The translations under genes and the position numbers were made by a program. A stretch of 64,000 nt of DNA, taken from the NCBI RefSeq assembly GCF_001431415.1, contig NZ_LDJI01000025.1:124001-188000 (forward strand), written 5' to 3'. The stretch is from Stenotrophomonas humi. Its GTDB lineage: Bacteria; Pseudomonadota; Gammaproteobacteria; Xanthomonadales; Xanthomonadaceae. Below are positions 1 through 9,743 of the stretch, one piece after another. The notes under the pieces were generated by a model. That model was not told where the DNA came from. It saw nothing but the letters and a program-made list of their open reading frames with translations, and did no database searches. Each line of letters starts with the position of its first letter. Position 1 is the first letter of the stretch.

Positions 1-1
1 C

Positions 2-2089
2 CTGTTCCTGTTGTTTGGCCTGCTGCTGGGGCTGGCATCGCTGGGCATCGCGCTGTGGTCCGGGCAGTGGCTGCCGTTCCTTGCGATCAGCCTGCCGGCG
101 CTGGCCGTGATGGCCGTGCAGCTCAAACTCGCCCCCGGCACGTTGCGCAGCCGCATCGTCGTGGCACTGGTGTTGGTGGCACTGGTCGCAGCCACCATCC
201 AGCAGACGCATGGCCTGGTGGAAATGCATTTCGGCGTGTTCGTGGTGATCGCGCTGTTGCTGTACTACCGCGACTGGATTCCGGTAGCCGTGGCCGCCGC
301 TGCGATCATCGTCCATCACCTGGCCTTCTACTGGCTGCAGACGCATGGTTCGCAGGTACAGGCATTCGCACACGGCAGCGACTTGAGCGTCGTGCTGCTG
401 CATGCGGTGTACGTGGCGGTGGAAGCCGGCTTCGTCTGCGTGATGGCCCGACAGCTGTGCCGCCAGGTGCAGACACTGGGGGCGGCACCGGCCAAGCTGC
501 GGGCGCTGGTGGATGCCATCGCCAAAGGCGAAGACGTGCGCGACCTCACCGATGGGTCACGCTTCGCACCCGGCACGCTGGCCGAGGGTGTGCTGCGGAT
601 GCAGATGCAGCTTCATCAACGCCAGCAGCTCGAGCAGGCGCTGCATCACGAGAATTCCCAGATCCGTGCATCGCTGGATGCCTCGCGCACCGGCATGATG
701 ATTGCCGACCACGACCACATCATCCGCTACGTGAACCGCTCCGTGGTCGCATTGCTGCGCAACCAGCAGGACACGCTGCGCCGGGCCTTCCCCGATTTCG
801 ACGTGGACACGCTCATCGGCAGCAGCATCCACCGCTTCCATGCCAACCCGGCACGCATCCGCGGCATGCTCGACCAACTGCGCCAGCCCCATCACGGCCA
901 GATCCGTATCGGTGACGTGCATTTCGGCCAGGTGGTGACGCCGGTCTTCAACACCGACGGCAGCCGCAGCGGCTATGCCGTGGAGTGGCACGATCGCACC
1001 CAGGAACTGCAGCTGGAGAACAGCGTGGCCGGCATCGTCGCCGCTGCCACGGCCGGTGACCTTGGCCAGCGCCTGCAACCGGTGGCGGAAGCGGGCTTCA
1101 TCCAGACCCTGACGGTTGGCATCAACCAGTTGCTGGAAACGGTGGCCGGCGCCACTGGCGAGATCCGCACAATGCTTGCCGCGCTGGCCGAAGGTGATCT
1201 CGACCACCGCATCACCGGCAACCACGCCGGCGACTTCGAGGCGATGAAGCGCGATGCCAATCTCACCGCCGAGCGTCTGGCCGACATCATCGGCCAGATC
1301 ACGCAATGCTCGCAGTCGATCACCACGGCCGCACGTGAACTCGCCAGCGGCAACGATGACCTGTCGCGCCGCACCGAACAACAGGCGGCCAGTCTCGAAG
1401 AGACGGCAGCGTCGATGGAAGAACTGACCGCCACCGTGCGCGAGAACGCCGAATCGGCGCGTCACGCCAATACGCTGGCAGTCGGTACCGCCGGGGTGGC
1501 CGCGCGCGGCGGTGAGGTGGTCGGCCAGGTGGTCAGCACCATGCAGGCCATCGAGCATTCCTCGCACCGCATCGCGGAAATCATTTCGGTGATCGACGGC
1601 ATCGCCTTCCAGACCAACATCCTGGCCTTGAACGCCGCGGTGGAGGCAGCCCGTGCCGGCGACCAGGGCCGTGGCTTCGCCGTGGTGGCCTCGGAGGTGC
1701 GCACGCTGGCGCAGCGTTCGGCCACGGCGGCACGCGAGATCAAGACCCTGATCAGTGACTCGATGAGCCAGGTCGATGACGGCGCGGCATTGGTGGCGCG
1801 TGCAGGCAGCACCATGAATGAGATCGTCACCTCGGTGCAGGAAGTGACCGAACTGATGACCCGCATCGCGGCGGCATCGCAGGAACAATCGTCCGGCATC
1901 GAGCAGGTCAACCACACCGTCGTGCAGATGGATGAAACCACCCAGCAGAATGCGGCGCTGGTGGAAGAAGCCAGTGCTGCGGCACGTTCCATGGAACAGC
2001 AGGCCGAAGCGCTGGCGGGAGCGGTGGCGGTGTTCCGCTACGCCGGTGCTGACCGCGTTGCGGTGCCATCACGGCGGCGGACGGCCTGA
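2..2089 (+). CDS. Methyl-accepting chemotaxis protein with PAS domain (5' end outside window)
   Basis: Membrane chemoreceptor that would signal through CheW/CheA to the flagellar motor. The open frame continues to the window edge, so the true start is probably upstream; a TTG at 11 is only the first in-frame start seen. Counting from it, residues 1-155 hold several hydrophobic segments. A PAS-like domain follows (about 215-335, with [12 protein letters not shown]), then a HAMP-like stretch (about 340-425) and a methyl-accepting signalling domain (about 440-670). The hairpin tip is recognisable by [20 protein letters not shown]. Multiple membrane segments followed by a cytoplasmic PAS domain suggest sensing of redox, energy or a small molecule rather than a classic periplasmic ligand domain. 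Its ligand cannot be told from sequence. Confidence 0.93.
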   Translation: MFLLFGLLLGLASLGIALWSGQWLPFLAISLPALAVMAVQLKLAPGTLRSRIVVALVLVALVAATIQQTHGLVEMHFGVFVVIALLLYYRDWIPVAVAAAAIIVHHLAFYWLQTHGSQVQAFAHGSDLSVVLLHAVYVAVEAGFVCVMARQLCRQVQTLGAAPAKLRALVDAIAKGEDVRDLTDGSRFAPGTLAEGVLRMQMQLHQRQQLEQALHHENSQIRASLDASRTGMMIADHDHIIRYVNRSVVALLRNQQDTLRRAFPDFDVDTLIGSSIHRFHANPARIRGMLDQLRQPHHGQIRIGDVHFGQVVTPVFNTDGSRSGYAVEWHDRTQELQLENSVAGIVAAATAGDLGQRLQPVAEAGFIQTLTVGINQLLETVAGATGEIRTMLAALAEGDLDHRITGNHAGDFEAMKRDANLTAERLADIIGQITQCSQSITTAARELASGNDDLSRRTEQQAASLEETAASMEELTATVRENAESARHANTLAVGTAGVAARGGEVVGQVVSTMQAIEHSSHRIAEIISVIDGIAFQTNILALNAAVEAARAGDQGRGFAVVASEVRTLAQRSATAAREIKTLISDSMSQVDDGAALVARAGSTMNEIVTSVQEVTELMTRIAAASQEQSSGIEQVNHTVVQMDETTQQNAALVEEASAAARSMEQQAEALAGAVAVFRYAGADRVAVPSRRRTA

Positions 2090-2144
2090 TCTGCTGACGG
2101 GGTGTTTCTGGCGGGGAAGTCCGCTGGAAGCTTCCCTCCCCAAG

Positions 2145-2249
2145 CCTCCCGTTGCCTTCGGCAAAGGGAGGAGGGCGAAGCCGGGATTGCGCGCGATGTC
2201 GCGGGCTGCAGGACTCAACCCCCTCCCTTTCGCGCAGCGAAGGGGAGGG
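2145..2249. repeat. Two adjacent GC-rich palindromes in the 184-bp gap after the chemoreceptor gene
   Basis: Hairpin one (2145-2171) has CCTCCC/GGGAGG outer arms and TTGCC/GGCAA inner arms. Hairpin two (2221-2249) has CCCTCCC/GGGAGGG outer arms and TTCGC/GCGAA inner arms around GCA. The gap lies between two convergent genes, so the hairpins may act as a bidirectional terminator. The second type recurs near 13535, 16235 and 62423, which marks it as a dispersed intergenic repeat. Confidence 0.65.
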
Positions 2250-2273
2250 AGGTGTCGAGCTCCCGACAGAAAC

Positions 2274-3071
2274 TCATCCCTCGCCGCGCACCTGCAGCAA
2301 CTGATGCAGCGTGCTCTTGAGCCTGCGTCCTTCCACGCGCAGGTAATCGCGCTCCTGCTCCCAGTGCGGGAAGCGCGCCTCCACTTCGGCCCAGAAGGCC
2401 GGCGAGTGATTGGCCTGCAGCAGGTGGCACAGCTCGTGCACCAGCACGTACTCGAATGCCGAAGGCCGCCCCAGCACCAGCGCCAGGTCCAATGCCATCG
2501 AGCCGTCCGGTGCCAGCGACCCCCACTGCGAGGACATCACCTTCAAGCGCAGCCGTGCCGGCGCACGCGACAGGCTGGGCAGATATTTGGGCAGCCACTG
2601 GCCGACATCGGCGCGCGTCTGTGTTTCGTAGAACTCGCGCAGCGCACGCCGCAACGCCTGTTCACCGGCACGTGCCGGCATCTGGATGCAGACGCCTTCG
2701 GCGTCGATCTCCATGCGGGTGAAGCGGCCTTCCTGCCAGCGCACCGGCAGCAGCTCGCCGCGCAGCGGCAACATGCCGGACTCACGCAGCCTCAGCGGCG
2801 GTGCCATCAGGCCATCGCCGCCCAGCCGCGCCAGTTGCTGCTGCAGCCATTGCCGATTGGCCTGCAGGAAACGTTCGCCCGATATCAGGCTTGCGCGCAG
2901 CGGCATCGTCAGCCGTGCGCCACGCTCGTCGACACTGAGCTTGAGCCGACGCGCACGCGGGTCGCGCACGCGCAGCACATCGATCTCCGCATCATCCAGG
3001 CGCAACCGCACCGTGTCGCGCTGGATCACCGGCGCGGCGGGTGCGATCAACTGGCGGAACAGACGGCCCAT
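2274..3071 (-). CDS. YgjP-like metal-dependent hydrolase (DUF45 / M48-like)
   Basis: Small cytoplasmic zinc metalloprotease-like protein of the YgjP/DUF45 family; its substrate is generally unknown. The signature is VHELCHLLQANHSPAFW near the C-terminus, where the two His and the Glu of HELCH plus a downstream His would bind zinc. Length (265 aa from ATG at 3071; a GTG at 3077 would add two residues) fits the family. It has no signal peptide. It converges with the chemoreceptor gene and lies 52 bp downstream of rdgC on the same strand. Confidence 0.85.
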   Translation of the reverse strand: MGRLFRQLIAPAAPVIQRDTVRLRLDDAEIDVLRVRDPRARRLKLSVDERGARLTMPLRASLISGERFLQANRQWLQQQLARLGGDGLMAPPLRLRESGMLPLRGELLPVRWQEGRFTRMEIDAEGVCIQMPARAGEQALRRALREFYETQTRADVGQWLPKYLPSLSRAPARLRLKVMSSQWGSLAPDGSMALDLALVLGRPSAFEYVLVHELCHLLQANHSPAFWAEVEARFPHWEQERDYLRVEGRRLKSTLHQLLQVRGEG

Positions 3072-3123
3072 GCTCACAGCATAATCCGGCCGCTGTTACG
3101 GTTCCGGTTGGAAGCAATCCGGT

Positions 3124-4032
3124 TCAGCTGTCAGCCTTGCTCAGCTTGAACGCCTGCTCCAGCAACAGGAACAGGCGGCGGATCTCACCGCTCTGCAGTG
3201 CAAAGCGCGCGTCCAGTTCGGCGCGGCGGCCGTCCTCGTCGATGTGCTCCAGCTGGTCCAGCGCGCCGTCCAGGAACTTGAGCTTGCGCACGATGAGATC
3301 TTCACCGAGCACGAAGGACAGGTTGTCCTCGAAAATCAGCGCCAGCTTGGTGACCTGCTTGCCGGCGTCCAGGTGCTTGTCGATCTCGTCGCAGCGCAGT
3401 TCCTGGTGCTGGCACTTGACCACCGCGCCGCCTTCGGCCGGGTCCTTCATCTCGCACTCTTCACCCAGACTCAGGCCTTCTGGCAGCGGCTCGCCGGCGA
3501 TCCACGCGGTGAGGATCGCGCGCGGCGCCACTTCCGCATTCAGCGGCATCGCCGGGAAGCTGCCGAGCATGCCGCGGATGTCGCTCATCACGTTCTCGCC
3601 GGTCTTGCGGCTGGAACTGTCCACCGCCACGTAGCCGTGCTGCAGGTCGAGGAAGGCGTCGGTGCGCGAGCTCTTCACAAAGGCACGCGGCAGCAGCTCA
3701 TGCAGCAGGTCGTCCTTCAGCCGCTTGCGTTCACGGCCACCCGGCTTGCGGCCTTCCTTCTCTTCGATTTCCTCCAGCTTGCGTGCCAGCAGGTCGTTGA
3801 CCACGACGCTGGGCAGGATCTTGTCTTCGCCACCGACGGTCAGCCACAGCGCATCACCGAGACGGTGCGAGAACTGCGTCTTCTCTTCGCGACCAAACGG
3901 CGAGATGAAACCACGCGAGGTCATTTCCAGTGCGCCGACCGGCTTGAGAATCACCTGCGGCAGCAGCGTATCTACTTCGGAGAAATCAATGGAGGTGGGA
4001 AAGCGGAACAACGTCAGATTCTTGAAGAACAT
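3124..4032 (-). CDS. rdgC: Recombination-associated protein RdgC
   Basis: RdgC forms a ring around duplex DNA and restrains RecA-dependent recombination in the nucleoid. The product starts MFFKNLTLFRF, is 302 aa long as expected, and keeps the conserved DSSSRKTGENV and LPEGLSLGEECEMKDP segments. The frame stays open upstream to 4161, but that extension lies inside an intergenic palindromic repeat and is rejected; ATG at 4032 gives the family N-terminus. ttcA lies upstream on the same strand, separated by 147 bp of repeat DNA. Confidence 0.95.
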   Translation of the reverse strand: MFFKNLTLFRFPTSIDFSEVDTLLPQVILKPVGALEMTSRGFISPFGREEKTQFSHRLGDALWLTVGGEDKILPSVVVNDLLARKLEEIEEKEGRKPGGRERKRLKDDLLHELLPRAFVKSSRTDAFLDLQHGYVAVDSSSRKTGENVMSDIRGMLGSFPAMPLNAEVAPRAILTAWIAGEPLPEGLSLGEECEMKDPAEGGAVVKCQHQELRCDEIDKHLDAGKQVTKLALIFEDNLSFVLGEDLIVRKLKFLDGALDQLEHIDEDGRRAELDARFALQSGEIRRLFLLLEQAFKLSKADS

Positions 4033-4087
4033 TTGGGCGCCGGAAAGAGGAAATGGAGATGGAAAAGGTGGATGTTGCCGAGCGTTC

Positions 4088-4211
4088 CCTTCTCCCTGCG
4101 GGAGAAGGTGCCCGAAGGGCGGATGAGGGTGCGGGCGAAGCCTTGCGATGCCAAACGACAACAGGCTTCGCCCGTACCCTCACCCCAGCCCCTCTCCCAG
4201 CGGGAGAGGGG
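4088..4211. repeat. Pair of dispersed palindromic repeats between ttcA and rdgC
   Basis: The first palindrome has CCTTCTCCC at 4088-4096 and GGGAGAAGG at 4100-4108. The second has CCCCTCTCCC at 4189-4198 and GGGAGAGGGG at 4202-4211, next to the usual CCCTCACCCC flank. The second overlaps the last codons of ttcA. Similar units lie near 24100, 34962, 36670, 38173, 53020 and 61275. Confidence 0.8.
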
Positions 4212-5109
4212 CTTGCGGTTCTTCAGACTTCCCGCCGCCGGCCAACCACGCCTGCGCGTCGGGCAGCGGTGCGTCCTGACGGTGGCCCAGCGTCATGAAA
4301 TCGAACAACGAAGCATCGGCCATCTGCGAAGGCTGGATGTTGCCCAGCGCGCGTGAAATCTGCTCGATGCGGCCGGGGTGCTGCGCTTCCCACTGCTGCA
4401 TCATCAAACCCACCTGACGACGCTGCAGGTTTTCCTGGCTGCCGCACAGATTGCAGGGAATGATGGGGAAGTTGCATGCAACGGCGTAGTCGATGATGTC
4501 GCTCTCGCTCACATACGCCAGCGGGCGGATCACCACATGCTTGCCGTCGTCGCTGAGCAGCTTGGGCGGCATGCTGGAAATCTTTGCGTGGTGGAACAGG
4601 TTCATCAGGAACGTGGCGACGATGTCGTCACGGTGATGGCCCAGCGCGATCTTGGTGAAACCGTGGCGTTCAGCGTGGTTGTACAGCGCACCACGTCGCA
4701 ACCGCGAACACAGCGAGCACATCGTCTTGCCTTCCGGAATCACCCGGCTGACAACTGAATAGGTGTCCTGCTCGATGATCTGGAACGGCACACCCAGCGC
4801 GGCCAGGTATTCCGGCAATACATGCTCGGGAAAACCAGGTTGCTTCTGGTCCAGGTTCACCGCCACCAGTTCGAACGGCACCGGCGCCTTTTTCTGGAGC
4901 TGCAGCAGGATATCCAGCAACGTGTAGCTGTCCTTGCCACCGGACAGACACACCATCACCTTGTCGCCCGCCTCGATCATGCCGAAGTCGGCGATGGCCT
5001 GCCCCACCTGGCGGCGCAACCGCTTGCCCAGCTTGTGCGGCCCGCGTTCGGGCGCGCGTGGGTCGCGGGCGCGCGACACCGGATCGGGCAGGGGAAGGAC
5101 AGCACTCAT
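4180..5109 (-). CDS. ttcA: tRNA 2-thiocytidine biosynthesis protein TtcA
   Basis: ATP-dependent sulfurtransferase that makes 2-thiocytidine at tRNA position 32, using an iron-sulfur cluster. The PP-loop motif [13 protein letters not shown] lies near residue 57. The family Cys pairs are seen in [12 protein letters not shown] and [17 protein letters not shown] at 5109 gives 309 aa ([10 protein letters not shown]); a second ATG at 5118 adds three residues and cannot be excluded. The last dozen or so residues ([11 protein letters not shown]) are encoded by the intergenic repeat, so this C-terminus is probably lineage-specific and dispensable. Confidence 0.95.
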   Translation of the reverse strand: MSAVLPLPDPVSRARDPRAPERGPHKLGKRLRRQVGQAIADFGMIEAGDKVMVCLSGGKDSYTLLDILLQLQKKAPVPFELVAVNLDQKQPGFPEHVLPEYLAALGVPFQIIEQDTYSVVSRVIPEGKTMCSLCSRLRRGALYNHAERHGFTKIALGHHRDDIVATFLMNLFHHAKISSMPPKLLSDDGKHVVIRPLAYVSESDIIDYAVACNFPIIPCNLCGSQENLQRRQVGLMMQQWEAQHPGRIEQISRALGNIQPSQMADASLFDFMTLGHRQDAPLPDAQAWLAGGGKSEEPQAPLPLGEGLG

Positions 5110-5238
5110 CAGGGCCATTCTACCGGCTGGGCCCTGCCTCCACAGCGGCGCGCCGGGCGGCTTTCAAAAAACCGTCATGGTCTCGTCACCCCCCGATGAC
5201 AGCATCCCGGCTCCCTTCGCCCCACAGTTGATCCCGTC

Positions 5239-7782
5239 GTGCTCCGCAATCGTCTTGCTTCTGCTGTCAGCTGCGCCCTTCTTGTCACCGCCCTTCTGCC
5301 CGCCTCGGCTCTCGCCCAACAAGCGGCTACGTCCAACACAGCGTCCGCCAAGGACCTGGATACGGTGATCGTCACCGGCCGCAGTGGTACCGGCATCCGC
5401 ACCAAGGCCGAAACCAGCTACTCGATCACCAACATCGAAGAAGAACAGCTGCGCATGCAGGCCCCCACCAGCGTCACCGAAGCGCTGAAGTCGGTGCCCG
5501 GTTTCTGGGTGGAGGCGTCCGGCGGGGAAGCCAGTGGCAACATCCGCGCACGCGGCATCCCGGTGGACGGTTTCGGCTCGGTCACGTTGCTGGAAGACGG
5601 CATCCCGGTGGTGCACGATCCGGCGCTGGGTTACCTCAACGGCGATCAGGCATTCCGCCTCGACGAGACCATCGAGCGCGTGGAAGTGGTGCGCGGTGGC
5701 CCGGCCTCGGTGATGTACTCCAACGCGCCGGCCGGCGCGATCAATTTCATCCCGCGCCAGGTGGGTGAGGAAGCCAGCGGCGTATTCAAGTACACCGTGG
5801 GCGACAGCGGCTTGAACCGCATGGATTTCGCCTACGGCAGCCCGCTGGCCAATGGCTGGAAACTGCTGCTCGGTGGCTTCTACCGCGTCGAGGACGGCGT
5901 GCGCGACCCAGGCTTCAACGGCAATGAAGGCGGCCAGTTCCGCCTCAACCTGGCCAAGGAATTCGACGGCGGCCGTTTCAGCATCGACGCCAAGCACATG
6001 GATGACCGCGTTGCGCTGTATCTGGGCATCCCGATGTATACCAACGGCAATGGCGACATCCGCGCCGTTCCGGGCTTCGACGGCAACCACGGCACGCTGG
6101 CGGGCCCGGAAACCCGTCACCTGTCGATGAAAACCGCCGATGGCCGTGGCTGGGACTTCGACAACAGCGAAGGCACCCACGTGAAGCGCGACCAGCTCAC
6201 GCTCAAGCTGGAAACCGAGTTGGGTGCCGGCTGGGAGCTGGCGCAGTCGGCACGTTTCAGCAAGACCAACACCATCCGCAACGGCGTGTTTCCCAATTCA
6301 TTGAGCACCGCCGCCAGTTTCGTGGACGGGCAGAAAGGCCTGCTGGCTTCGGTGCCGGGCGCCACGTCGCTGGGCCTGCGCTACCTCAACGGCAGCGGCA
6401 ACTTCGACATCGCCGGACAGAACGGCAACGGGCTGCTGGTCACCGCGGGCCTGCGCGGGCTGGATATCCCCGTGCGCGAGTTCGTCAACGACACGCGGCT
6501 GATGCGCAGCTTCGACATCGCCGGCCAGCAGCACAACCTCACCGTCGGCTATTACATGGCCGCCACCAAGGAGGACTACAGCCGCTATTCGTCCTCGATG
6601 CTGCTCGATGCCAAGGACAACGCCAGCGTGCTCGACCTGGTGGCGCTGGACGCCAACGGCGATGTGCTGCAGACCTTCAGCGACAACGGCGTGTGGCGCT
6701 ACGGCTATGAGTGGAACAACGCCTCCGGCGAGCAGAAGAGCCATGCCTTCTACATCAGCGACGAGTGGCAGGTGAACGACAAGCTGCGCATCGACAGCGG
6801 CCTGCGCTGGGAAAAAGCCAGCAGCAGCGGTTGGAATGAAGTGCGCAAGCGCGTGAATGGCGGCACCCTGGCCACCTCGCAGATGCTGACCGGCTCGGGC
6901 CTGTATGTGAACCACGACCTGTCTTCGGACGACCTGGGCTGGTCGGTCGGCGCCAACTGGCAGTTCAGCGACAGCATGGGCCTGTTCGGCCGCTGGACCT
7001 CGGCTTTCCGCCTGCCCAGCCTGGGCAACTACCTCACCCGCAATGACAGCTGCGATGCCACCTCGGCTGAAACCGTCGCCGCCTGCGTGGCCGGCAACAA
7101 TGCCACCGCCGATACGCAGACCATGGATCTGGCGGAAGTCGGCTTCAAGTTCGCCAATCCGCTGTTCAGCGCCTACGCCACCGCGTTCTACACCAAGTAC
7201 GACAACGTCGGCTTCAGCAATTACCACTTCAACGCGGATACCGGCGTGTCCACCCGCGAGGCCGGTTACGCCAGCACGCGCACCTTCGGCCTGGAGCTGG
7301 AAACGGCCTGGTACCCGAGCGACTGGTTCGACCTGCGCGTCAACGCCACCTGGCAGGACGCGCAGTACCGTGACCTGCGCTACAGCGAGCTGGTGGACGG
7401 CGCACCGGTGCTGCGTGACTTCATCGGCAACCAGCTGATCCGTGTGCCGGAGCTGAGCCTGCGTGCGGTGGCCGGCATCAACCTGCTCGACCAGCGCCTG
7501 CGCCTGCAGCTTGCCGCCGAGCACCAGGGCGAGCGTTTCGTCGATACCGCCAACTCGGTGCGGCTGCCGTCCTACGAGCTGCTCAACCTCAGCGCGCGCT
7601 ACGAGCTGAGCGACCGCTTCTCGCTCTACGGCTACGTCGACAACCTCACCAATTCGCTGGGCCTGACCGAAGGCAACCCGCGTGCCGGCGAACTGGCCAG
7701 CAGCGATGCCGGTGCCAGTGCCTTCATCGCGCGGCCGGTACTGGGCCGCAACTACCGCCTGGCCGTGATGTACCGCTTCTGA
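5239..7782 (+). CDS. TonB-dependent receptor coupled to a PHP-domain hydrolase
   Basis: Outer-membrane beta-barrel importer energised by TonB-ExbBD. The 847-aa product has a signal peptide ending near ALAQQ, a TonB-box-like LDTVIVTGR just after it, a plug domain (about 55-170, with VEVVRGGPASVMYSNAPAGAINF) and a long barrel ending in aromatic YRLAVMYRF. The likely start is GTG, as no in-frame ATG precedes it. The TGA stop shares its A with the ATG of the next gene, so the receptor and the secreted hydrolase are probably translated together and serve the same substrate. The substrate is unknown; the architecture is that of siderophore- or small-organic-ligand-type receptors. Confidence 0.9.
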   Translation: MLRNRLASAVSCALLVTALLPASALAQQAATSNTASAKDLDTVIVTGRSGTGIRTKAETSYSITNIEEEQLRMQAPTSVTEALKSVPGFWVEASGGEASGNIRARGIPVDGFGSVTLLEDGIPVVHDPALGYLNGDQAFRLDETIERVEVVRGGPASVMYSNAPAGAINFIPRQVGEEASGVFKYTVGDSGLNRMDFAYGSPLANGWKLLLGGFYRVEDGVRDPGFNGNEGGQFRLNLAKEFDGGRFSIDAKHMDDRVALYLGIPMYTNGNGDIRAVPGFDGNHGTLAGPETRHLSMKTADGRGWDFDNSEGTHVKRDQLTLKLETELGAGWELAQSARFSKTNTIRNGVFPNSLSTAASFVDGQKGLLASVPGATSLGLRYLNGSGNFDIAGQNGNGLLVTAGLRGLDIPVREFVNDTRLMRSFDIAGQQHNLTVGYYMAATKEDYSRYSSSMLLDAKDNASVLDLVALDANGDVLQTFSDNGVWRYGYEWNNASGEQKSHAFYISDEWQVNDKLRIDSGLRWEKASSSGWNEVRKRVNGGTLATSQMLTGSGLYVNHDLSSDDLGWSVGANWQFSDSMGLFGRWTSAFRLPSLGNYLTRNDSCDATSAETVAACVAGNNATADTQTMDLAEVGFKFANPLFSAYATAFYTKYDNVGFSNYHFNADTGVSTREAGYASTRTFGLELETAWYPSDWFDLRVNATWQDAQYRDLRYSELVDGAPVLRDFIGNQLIRVPELSLRAVAGINLLDQRLRLQLAAEHQGERFVDTANSVRLPSYELLNLSARYELSDRFSLYGYVDNLTNSLGLTEGNPRAGELASSDAGASAFIARPVLGRNYRLAVMYRF

Positions 7783-9251
7783 TGCGCCGCCTGTTGCCTC
7801 TCCTGCTGGCGGCGCTTGCCGCCAGCACCAGCGCCGATGCCGCCGACGTCCTGCACCTGCAGGGCACGTTGACCGGCACCGATCACCAACGCTATCTGGA
7901 GCTGCCCTTCCAGGTGCCACAAGGCACCGGGCGGGTCGGCGTCACGCTGCAGCACGACGGCGGCAAGGACCGCACCGTCATCGACCTGGGCCTGCTCGAC
8001 GCCAACGGCTTCCGTGGCTGGAGCGGCGGATCGCGTTCGTCCATCTCGGTATCCCGCTATGACGCCAGCGGTGGCTACCTGCCCGGCGCGTTGCCGCAGG
8101 GTGAATGGAAGGTGCTGCTCGGCATTCCCAACATCCGCACCCACGTGCATACGCCCTACAAGGTTGAAGTGACCCTGTGGAGTGAGGCCGAAGTACAGGC
8201 CGGCAAGGATCGACCGGCGCTCGTGCTTGATCCCGCGCCGGCCTGGTACCGCGGCGACCTGCACATGCACAGCACCCACAGCGATGGCAGCTGCAGCAGC
8301 CAGCGCGGCAACAAGGTGCCGTGCCCGCTGTTCCTGAGCCTGCAGGCAGCGGTACGGCAGGGCCTGGATTTCGTCGTGGTCACCGAACACAACACCGTTT
8401 CGCACCTGGAAGAACTGGTGCGCCATCAACCCTGGTTCGACCGCCTGCTGCTGATCCCGGGCATGGAGGTCACCACCTTCCAGGGCCACGCCAACATATT
8501 CGGCATCAATGGGCCCATGCCGTTCCGGTTGGGCGATACCTTGCCGGACTGGAACCCGTTGCTGCGACAGGTGGCTGACGAAGGCGCGGTGTTCTCCATC
8601 AACCATCCGGCACTTCCGGCCGGCGAGGATTGCATGGGCTGCGGCTGGACGCCGGCAAAGCCGGTGGACATGGCCGGCGTGCAGGCAGTGGAAGTCGTCA
8701 ACGGCAGCCAGGCCGATGGTCCGCGTTCCGGCGTCGGTTTCTGGGAGCGGCAACTGCAGCAGGGCCACCGCATGACCGCCGTCGGCGGCAGTGACAGCCA
8801 CAACCCCGGCGCGGCCGATGGCCCGTCTCCGATCGGCTTGCCGGCCACGCTGGTGCATGCCGACGCGCTGTCACGCGAAGCGCTGCTGGCCGGCATCAAA
8901 CAGGGCCGCGTGGTGGTGGACGTGCGCAATGCCCGTGGCAGCCGGCTGGAACTGCGCCTGCAAACCGATGACGGCCGCAGCGCCGACATGGGCCAGGACA
9001 TCGCGCTGGCAGCTGGGCAATGGGCCACCCTGCTTACCGAGCTGGAGTATCCACAGCCGGTGCAACTGGAATTCATCGTCGATGGAAAGCGCCAGCGCGC
9101 CGCGCTGGCGCCGAACGCGAACGGCAGTCAGCAGGCCAGCCTGCGCTGGCGTTCGGACGGCAAGCGCCATTGGTTGCGGGTGGACGTGCGTGCGGCCGAC
9201 GGCAGCCTGCTGATGCTGGGCAACCCGGTATACGTGAACTGGTCACGCTGA
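7782..9251 (+). CDS. Secreted PHP-domain metallohydrolase (CehA/McbA-like)
   Basis: Probable periplasmic metal-dependent phosphoesterase or esterase. A signal peptide (residues 1-21, ending SADA) is followed by a beta-rich N-terminal domain (about 22-150) and a PHP domain (about 155-390). PHP metal-ligand motifs are YRGDLHMHSTHSDG, VVTEHNT, LIPGMEVTT, INHPAL and VGGSDSHNPG. Known relatives such as CehA and McbA cleave carbamate esters, while other PHP proteins are phosphoesterases. ATG overlaps the receptor stop (ATGA). A linked receptor suggests the enzyme processes the imported ligand, or releases it before import. The reaction is not predictable from sequence. Confidence 0.85.
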   Translation: MRRLLPLLLAALAASTSADAADVLHLQGTLTGTDHQRYLELPFQVPQGTGRVGVTLQHDGGKDRTVIDLGLLDANGFRGWSGGSRSSISVSRYDASGGYLPGALPQGEWKVLLGIPNIRTHVHTPYKVEVTLWSEAEVQAGKDRPALVLDPAPAWYRGDLHMHSTHSDGSCSSQRGNKVPCPLFLSLQAAVRQGLDFVVVTEHNTVSHLEELVRHQPWFDRLLLIPGMEVTTFQGHANIFGINGPMPFRLGDTLPDWNPLLRQVADEGAVFSINHPALPAGEDCMGCGWTPAKPVDMAGVQAVEVVNGSQADGPRSGVGFWERQLQQGHRMTAVGGSDSHNPGAADGPSPIGLPATLVHADALSREALLAGIKQGRVVVDVRNARGSRLELRLQTDDGRSADMGQDIALAAGQWATLLTELEYPQPVQLEFIVDGKRQRAALAPNANGSQQASLRWRSDGKRHWLRVDVRAADGSLLMLGNPVYVNWSR

Positions 9252-9268
9252 CGGGCTAAGCTGGCGGC

Positions 9269-9475
9269 ATGTCCAACCTGCCGCCCGCCAACGAACTGCA
9301 CCAGCGCATCGCCGAACTGCGAGCCGAGCATCGCGGGCTGGATGAACGCATCGAACGCCTGGCCGCCAATCCGGACGATGACCTGGAAGCCAAGCGGCTG
9401 AAGAAGCGCAAGCTGCAGCTCAAGGACTGCATCATCAAGCTGGAAAGTCTGTTGATTCCGGACGAGCCGGCCTGA
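9269..9475 (+). CDS. YdcH-like small protein (DUF465)
   Basis: A 68-aa, highly charged, predicted helical hairpin. The pattern HQRIAELRAEHRGLDERIERL followed by EAKRLKKRKLQLKDCI is typical of the DUF465/YdcH family, whose function is unknown; some members are associated with SlyX-like coiled coils. It starts 17 bp after the PHP hydrolase and may be co-transcribed with it, though the family is usually unrelated to transport. Confidence 0.85.
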   Translation: MSNLPPANELHQRIAELRAEHRGLDERIERLAANPDDDLEAKRLKKRKLQLKDCIIKLESLLIPDEPA

Positions 9476-9578
9476 GGCCTGACGCGAACTGCTGTACAGA
9501 AGCCGGCTTTCCATCCCGGGAAAATTCATCCGGAACTACAGCGGATCGGCCTCCCGCGATGCACCTCGGCCGATGACA

Positions 9579-9607
9579 GGCACGTCGCCGATCATCGGCA
9601 ACGTGCC
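9579..9607. terminator. Inverted repeat between converging ydcH-like gene and plsB
   Basis: Nested arms GGCACG/CGTGCC and GCCGAT/ATCGGC enclose a single C, in a 268-bp gap between convergent genes. There is no clear U-tract on either strand, so a role as a bidirectional terminator is only plausible. The rest of the gap shows nothing recognisable. Confidence 0.4.
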
Positions 9608-9743
9608 GGACCCGTTTCTGCATGCTGCCACCGGGCTCTTGGCCTGTGCCCGCGCAAGGCGGGCGGGGGCATTCCAGGAAGGCGGCAATTCGCAGATCAC
9701 CTGACGATGACATGCGCCGCAGCGGCTACTGCGGCGCGCTGCC

